From: Bog-532 sp965277615
Lineage (GTDB): Bacteria > Actinomycetota > Actinomycetes > Streptosporangiales > Streptosporangiaceae
Direction of reading: 5' to 3'
Assembly (NCBI GenBank): GCA_965277615.1
Contig: CBDIDG010000006.1
Coordinates: forward strand, 806,001 to 870,000
DNA: 64,000 bases
A program made the position numbers and the translations under genes. Position 1 is the stretch's first letter, and the number at the start of each line of letters is the position of its first letter. Positions 59,306-64,000 of this stretch are shown piece after piece. The notes beneath the pieces were generated by a model that had not been told where the DNA came from, did no database searches, and saw nothing but the letters and a program-made list of their open reading frames with translations.

Positions 59306-61966
59306 ATGATCATGAGCCTAGACACTGCCGCTACACCCGTTCCTGCGGTCAGGGGCGGGATCGTATTTCGCAGCGCGTTGTTCGAGCTGCTCGGCCGGAC
59401 TGGGCGCGTTACCCAGCTGTCGGCGCCAGCCGGGAGCGGGAAGACGTCCTTGCTGCGGTCGTGGATCGCCATCGCGGGCCTGGCCGAGAGCACGGCATGG
59501 GTGCCGGTGCAGAGGGAAGAGCGCAATCCGCAGCGGTTCTGGGTCTCGGTGCTGAGCGCGCTCCGGCAGACCGCGGCCGGTTCTGCCGCGGTGCAGCCTT
59601 TGACCGCGGCGCCTGACCTGGATGGCTGGGCGGTCGTCGAGCGATTGCTGAAGGATCTGGAGTCGCTGCAAGATCAGGCCTGGCTGGTGATCGACGATGT
59701 GCACGAGCTGCACTCGGCCGAGGCGCTGTGCCAGCTTGAGCTGCTGCTGATGCGCGCCCCGCCGAGGCTGCGGTGCGTGCTCGCCACCCGCCATGACGTG
59801 CGGCTCGGGCTGCACCGTCTGCGGCTGGAAGGCGAAGTGACCGAGATCCGCGCGGCGAACCTCCGGTTCACCCTCGATGAGGCCCGGACGCTGTTCGGCG
59901 CGGCCGGGGTGGAGCTGCCTGAGTCCGCCCTCAGGTTGCTGCATGCGCGGACCGAGGGCTGGGCGGCCGGGCTGCGGCTGGCTGCCTTGTCACTGGCCGG
60001 GCACCCGGACCCGGAACGGTTCGCGGCCGAGTTCTCCGGCAGTGAGCGGACAGTGGCCGAGTACCTGCTGGCTGAGGTGCTGGAGCGGCAGAGCGAGGAG
60101 GTGCGGCGACTGCTGTTGCGGACCTCGGTGCTGGAGCGGGTCAGCGGGGAACTAGCCGACTTGCTTACCGGGGGTTCGGGCGGGGAGCGGATCTTGCAGG
60201 ACCTGGAGGAGGCCGGGGCGTTCGTCGTTTCGCTGGACGGACGCCGGTCCTGGTTCCGCTACCACCGCCTGTTCGCCGACCTGCTCCAGCTGGAGCTGCG
60301 GCATACCGAGCCGGGCGAATTGCCTGCGCTGCACGCTGCTGCGGCCAGGTGGTACGCGCGGAACGGATACCCCGCAGAGGCCGTCCGTCACGCCCAGGCG
60401 GCGCAGGACTGGAGCCTGGCCGCACGCCTGCTGTCGGACCACTGGGTCGATCTTGATCTTGGTGGGCAGGCCGCCACCGCGCGTGAGCTCCTCACCGCAT
60501 TCCCGCCCGGCGTCGCCGCGGCCGATGCGGAGCTCACCGCGCCGAGCGCGGCGGCCGAACTGGCCCGGGGATCACTGGACGAGGCGGAACGGCAGCTTGC
60601 GCTGGCCGTCCACCGGTCCGCGTCGGTACCCGCGGTCCGGCGCGGACGCCTGGAGGTTGTGCTCACGGTCCTGCGGCTGCACCTGGCCCGGCAGCGTGGG
60701 GACCTGTCGGCGGTGTCTGAGGCGGCGGATGGGTTGCTCGCCGCCGGGACACCGGACGAACCGCAGCTCAGTCTGGGGGAAGACCTGCGAGCGCTGACGC
60801 TGGTCACCCTCGGCATCGCCGAAGTCTGGGCGTTCCGTTTCAAGGACGCAAATCAGCACCTCGAGCAAGGCGTGGCTCTGGCGCACCGGATTGGGCGACC
60901 GTATCTCGAGCTCACGGCCCTTGCCCATGGGGCGGAACTCGCCGCCCTCCGGTCCTATTCACGTGGAGCGCAGCGCAGCAAGCAGGCGATCGACCTGGCC
61001 CGGCAGCATGGCTGGAGCGACGAGCCGTTCGTCGCCGTGGCCTACACGGTGCTCGGCGGAGCGATGGTCTCCCAGGGACGGCTGGCCGAGGGTGAGCGGT
61101 GGCTCGGGCGTGCCGCGCGCACCCTACGACCCGACGTCGAACCGGCTGTCGGGATACATCTCCACTACGCTCGCGGGGGCCTGGAAATGGCGCGCGGGCG
61201 TCACACTGACGCGATCGCCGCCTTCCGCGCCGCCCGGCGGCTAGCCCAGACGCTGGTCACACCCCATACCCTCGCCGCGCCGATGCGGGCGCACATGCTG
61301 CAGGCCCTTGTGCTGGTCGGCGACACGGGCCGGGCCGAACGTTCCCTCGCCGAGCTGGACCCTCGCGAGCTCGAGGGGGGCGAGATGCGCAACGCCATCG
61401 GGCTGCTACGGCTGGTCCAGCACGACCCGCTGGGGGCGACGGCCGCGCTGGCGCCCGTCCTGGACGGCTCCGTCCGAGTCCATCCGGTGTGGGTGGTGGC
61501 GGCGGGCCTGCTCGAGGCGATCGCGCGCGACGAGCTCGGCGATCCCGCGGCCGCCGAGCGCGCGATAGAGCGCGCGCTGGATCTGGCCAAGCCCGACCGG
61601 ATGCTTTTCCCGTTCCTCGCTTATCCTGCCCCGGCACTGCTCGAGCGCCATGCCCGGGACTGTGCCAAGCACACAGCCCTGGTCACCGAGATCCTTAGCC
61701 TGCTTCCAGGAAGACCAGAGGGGTCAGGCGGATACGGCGGAATGGCACCCCCACAGCCGCTGAGCCAGGGCGAGACCCGGGTGCTGCGTTATCTGCCGAC
61801 CAACTTGTCGGCTCCGGAGATCGCCCGCGAGCTGTCGGTGTCGGTGAACACGGTCCGCACGCACATCCGTCACGTGTGCGGCAAGCTGGGCGTGCACGGT
61901 CGCACGGAGGCGGTGACGCAGGCCCGCGCCCTCGGTCTGCTCGCACCGTCTCCCCATACGCCCTGA
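59306..61966 (+). CDS. MalT-type LuxR-family transcriptional activator (LAL) no. 2
   Basis: An 886-residue regulator with Walker A LSAPAGSGKTSLLRSW (about 37-52), Walker B AWLVIDDVHEL (about 128), sensor region ATRHDVRLGLHRLRLEGEVT, helical TPR-like middle, and C-terminal LuxR HTH (LSAPEIARELSVSVNTVRTH, then LGVHGRTEAV). Close paralogue of the gene at 37071 and of the one starting 51 bases after it. Two ATGs are possible (59306 and 59312). It starts about 150 bases from the divergent 88-residue gene. Confidence 0.9.
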   Translation: MIMSLDTAATPVPAVRGGIVFRSALFELLGRTGRVTQLSAPAGSGKTSLLRSWIAIAGLAESTAWVPVQREERNPQRFWVSVLSALRQTAAGSAAVQPLTAAPDLDGWAVVERLLKDLESLQDQAWLVIDDVHELHSAEALCQLELLLMRAPPRLRCVLATRHDVRLGLHRLRLEGEVTEIRAANLRFTLDEARTLFGAAGVELPESALRLLHARTEGWAAGLRLAALSLAGHPDPERFAAEFSGSERTVAEYLLAEVLERQSEEVRRLLLRTSVLERVSGELADLLTGGSGGERILQDLEEAGAFVVSLDGRRSWFRYHRLFADLLQLELRHTEPGELPALHAAAARWYARNGYPAEAVRHAQAAQDWSLAARLLSDHWVDLDLGGQAATARELLTAFPPGVAAADAELTAPSAAAELARGSLDEAERQLALAVHRSASVPAVRRGRLEVVLTVLRLHLARQRGDLSAVSEAADGLLAAGTPDEPQLSLGEDLRALTLVTLGIAEVWAFRFKDANQHLEQGVALAHRIGRPYLELTALAHGAELAALRSYSRGAQRSKQAIDLARQHGWSDEPFVAVAYTVLGGAMVSQGRLAEGERWLGRAARTLRPDVEPAVGIHLHYARGGLEMARGRHTDAIAAFRAARRLAQTLVTPHTLAAPMRAHMLQALVLVGDTGRAERSLAELDPRELEGGEMRNAIGLLRLVQHDPLGATAALAPVLDGSVRVHPVWVVAAGLLEAIARDELGDPAAAERAIERALDLAKPDRMLFPFLAYPAPALLERHARDCAKHTALVTEILSLLPGRPEGSGGYGGMAPPQPLSQGETRVLRYLPTNLSAPEIARELSVSVNTVRTHIRHVCGKLGVHGRTEAVTQARALGLLAPSPHTP

Positions 61967-62016
61967 GGTTTCTTAGGGCTCCTTCCACAGGCTGGTGTCG
62001 TGCGAAGATCTGAGTC

Positions 62017-64000
62017 ATGGTGCCCGCCGAAGGACCGGACGCCGTGGCCGGCCGGGGCACTCCTCCTAGCGCACGAGGAGTCGTGTCCCGTACCGGGCTG
62101 TTCGAGCGACTCGGGACGTCGGCCCGGGTGACGGTGGTCTCGGCGCCGCCGGGCAGCGGGAAGTCGGTGCTGCTGCGGTCGTGGATCGGCGAGTCGGGCC
62201 TGAAGGATAGCGCCGGGTGGGTATCGGTCGGGCGTGACGATCGTGATCCGCAGCGGTTCTGGCTGTCGGTGCTGGCCGCACTGCGCCAGACATCGGCCGG
62301 GCTGGGGCTGGTCCGGGAGCTGACGGCGGCGCCCGACCTGGACGGATGGGCAGTGGTGGAGCGGCTGCTGAAGGACCTGGCGCCACTACAGGACCGGCTC
62401 TGGCTGGTGCTCGATGACGTGCACGAGCTGGGGTCGGCGGAAACGCAGCGGCAGCTGGAGCTGCTGCTGATGCGCGGCCCGCCGGAACTGCGGCTCGTGC
62501 TGGCGACCCGGCATGATCTGCGGTTGGGGCTGCACCGGCTGCGGCTGGAGGGGGAGCTCACCGAGATCCGCCCGGCTCAGCTGCGATTCAGCCTGGCTGA
62601 GGCCCGCGAGCTGCTCGCTGCGGCGGGGGTGGAGCTGCCCGAGGCCGCGCTGGGGATGCTGTACGAGCAGACGGAGGGGTGGGCGGCGGGGCTACGGCTG
62701 GCCGCCTTGTCGCTGGCCGGGCACCCGGACCCGGTCCGGTTCGCAGCTGAGTTTTCTGGCAGCGAGCGGACGGTGGCGGAGTATCTGCTGGCCGAAGTGC
62801 TGGAGCGGCAGAGCCTGGAAGTACGCCAGCTGCTGCTGCGGACCAGCGTGCTTGAGCGCGTCAGCGGCCCGCTCGCCGATGCCCTCACCGGGGGTGCGGG
62901 CGGGGAGCTGATCCTGCAGGAATTGGAGCAGGCGAACGCGTTCGTGGTCTCACTGGACGCGTCGCGGTCCTGGTTCCGTTACCACCAGATGTTCGCCGAC
63001 CTGCTGCAACTGGAGCTGCGCCGAACCGCGCCTGCTGAGGTCGACGCGCTGCACCGGACAGCCGCACGGTGGTTCACGGACCACGGGTATCCGGTGGAAG
63101 CGATCCGGCACGCCCAGGCGGCGCGGGACTGGGCGCCGGCCGCCCGCCTGCTGGCCGACCACTGGCCCGGCCTCCAACTGGACGGGCAGGCGGCCACCGT
63201 GCACGCGCTCCTGGGCGGGTTCCCCGCCGAGGCCCGCACGGCGGACGCTGAGCTTGCTGTGCTGACTGCGGCGGATGAGCTGGCTGCGGGATCACTCGCG
63301 CAAGCAGAGCGGTTCCTGGGGCTCGCGGCACGGGGGACGGTGTCGGTGCCGCCTGACCGGCGCGGCCAGCTGGACATGCTGCTCGGCATGGTTCGGCTGC
63401 TGCTCGCCCGGCAGCGGATGAACCTTCCAGCGGCGGCCGAAGAGGCGCAGCGGCTGCGGGTCGTAGCCAACGCTCCGGATACGGCGCCGCTCGGCCTGAG
63501 CGAGGAGCTGCGCGCGCTGGCGCTGATTAACCTTGGTATCGCCGAGTATTGGGGTGGCCGCCTCGCGGAGGCGGAGCCGCACCTGGACCAGGGCATCACA
63601 CTGGCGCGGAAGATTCGCCGGCCGTACCTTGAGTTCCTCGGTCTGGCCCACCGTACGTCCATCGCCAGCGTGCGGTCATCGCCCTACGCGCTGGCAGAAG
63701 AGCGCGCCAGGCAGACGATCGAACTGGCCCGGCGGCACGGCTGGACCGACGAGCCTGCCGCCGGCATCGCCTACATATCGCTCGCAGCGGGGCTGATCTG
63801 GCGGCGGCGGCATGAGGAGGCGGCGGATTGGGTGCGGCGTGCCGAGCGCACCCTCCGGGCGGAAGCCGAGCCGATAACGGCGATTGCGATCCGCTATGTC
63901 CGCGCGCTGCTGGAGCTGGCGCGCGGCCGCGACCAGGAGGTGCTGACCACCTTTCAGGCCACCGAGCGGCTGTCCAGGCTGCTTGACGCACCGGACTGGC
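62017..64000 (+). CDS. MalT-type LuxR-family activator (LAL) no. 3, cut by right edge
   Basis: Open from ATG 62017 to the window end, 661 codons without stop; the rest of the helical domain and the HTH lie outside. Walker A SAPPGSGKSVLLRSW begins near residue 45 (Ser in place of Thr after the Lys), Walker B LWLVLDDVHELG near 127, then ATRHDLRLGLHRLRLEGELT and EGWAAGLRLAALSLAGHPDP, nearly identical to gene no. 2. The TGCGA-N-GAT motif at -16 to -8 before the start is also found at the same distance before the paralogue at 37071. A tandem duplication is likely. Confidence 0.88.
   Translation, partial: MVPAEGPDAVAGRGTPPSARGVVSRTGLFERLGTSARVTVVSAPPGSGKSVLLRSWIGESGLKDSAGWVSVGRDDRDPQRFWLSVLAALRQTSAGLGLVRELTAAPDLDGWAVVERLLKDLAPLQDRLWLVLDDVHELGSAETQRQLELLLMRGPPELRLVLATRHDLRLGLHRLRLEGELTEIRPAQLRFSLAEARELLAAAGVELPEAALGMLYEQTEGWAAGLRLAALSLAGHPDPVRFAAEFSGSERTVAEYLLAEVLERQSLEVRQLLLRTSVLERVSGPLADALTGGAGGELILQELEQANAFVVSLDASRSWFRYHQMFADLLQLELRRTAPAEVDALHRTAARWFTDHGYPVEAIRHAQAARDWAPAARLLADHWPGLQLDGQAATVHALLGGFPAEARTADAELAVLTAADELAAGSLAQAERFLGLAARGTVSVPPDRRGQLDMLLGMVRLLLARQRMNLPAAAEEAQRLRVVANAPDTAPLGLSEELRALALINLGIAEYWGGRLAEAEPHLDQGITLARKIRRPYLEFLGLAHRTSIASVRSSPYALAEERARQTIELARRHGWTDEPAAGIAYISLAAGLIWRRRHEEAADWVRRAERTLRAEAEPITAIAIRYVRALLELARGRDQEVLTTFQATERLSRLLDAPDW

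Noticed and set aside
1..64000. tRNA, rRNA, CRISPR array, prophage or plasmid origin
   Set aside because: No cloverleaf-like, rRNA-like or regularly spaced repeats were seen by eye; a tRNAscan or CRISPR search could confirm this.

Overview
The window is a high-GC actinobacterial chromosome segment. This rests on third-codon positions that are almost all G or C, GTG/TTG starts, a WhiB-family regulator, a DinB/mycothiol-type protein, several F420-type LLM and PPOX oxidoreductases, a GTP-type PEP carboxykinase and very large LuxR-family ATPases. The species cannot be fixed from the sequence alone. Both window edges cut a gene: a flavin monooxygenase on the left and a LuxR-family ATPase on the right.

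Layout. 1-3.7 kb: flavin monooxygenase with an N-terminal SnoaL-like domain (-), a PPOX/enoyl-CoA hydratase pair and a GntR regulator. 3.7-6.6 kb: PEP carboxykinase and a poorly coding stretch with a direct repeat. 6.7-11.6 kb: an acyl-CoA ligase followed by a one-polypeptide biotin-dependent acyl-CoA carboxylase. 11.6-14.8 kb: rpiA, a cytidylate-kinase-like protein, a DUF6069-like membrane protein and an LLM oxidoreductase whose last codons come from an IS30-family element (14.8-16.0 kb). 16.05-26.8 kb: a LacI regulator divergent from an eight-gene, mostly overlapping catabolic operon (ALDH, IolD, HpcH/HpaI aldolase, three Gfo/Idh/MocA dehydrogenases, a D-2-hydroxyacid dehydrogenase, an IolE/IolI-like TIM barrel). 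It resembles inositol catabolism but has no iolB, iolC or iolJ in view. 26.85-32.6 kb: VapBC, a secreted M1 peptidase, an orphan antitoxin-like protein, an isoaspartyl peptidase, a LarA-type racemase and an unknown protein. 32.8-40.9 kb: a redoxin, an epoxide hydrolase, a MOSC-ferredoxin reductase fusion, a MalT-like LuxR regulator, a WhiB protein and a second LLM enzyme. 41-44.8 kb: a MerR/ABC-exporter operon, a methyltransferase and a GNAT. 44.9-48.4 kb: a zinc-type alcohol dehydrogenase, TetR, a DinB-like protein and a G1-peptidase-like protein. 48.4-50.4 kb: a chorismate mutase/prephenate dehydratase/DAHP synthase triple fusion. 50.6-55.9 kb: a polyhydroxyalkanoate/acyl-CoA operon (PhaC, PhaZ-like hydrolase, acyl-CoA dehydrogenase, acyl-CoA ligase). 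55.2-64 kb: four elements around LuxR-type ATPases, two of them tandem paralogues of the one at 37 kb.

The most notable items are the triple aromatic-amino-acid fusion; the inositol-type operon whose aldolase, ALDH and hydroxyacid dehydrogenase could replace the phosphorylated lower pathway; a promoter-like element shared by phaC and one LuxR-ATPase gene; and a LuxR gene that has lost its expected stop and runs about 740 bases antisense into its neighbour. I saw no rRNA, tRNA or CRISPR array.
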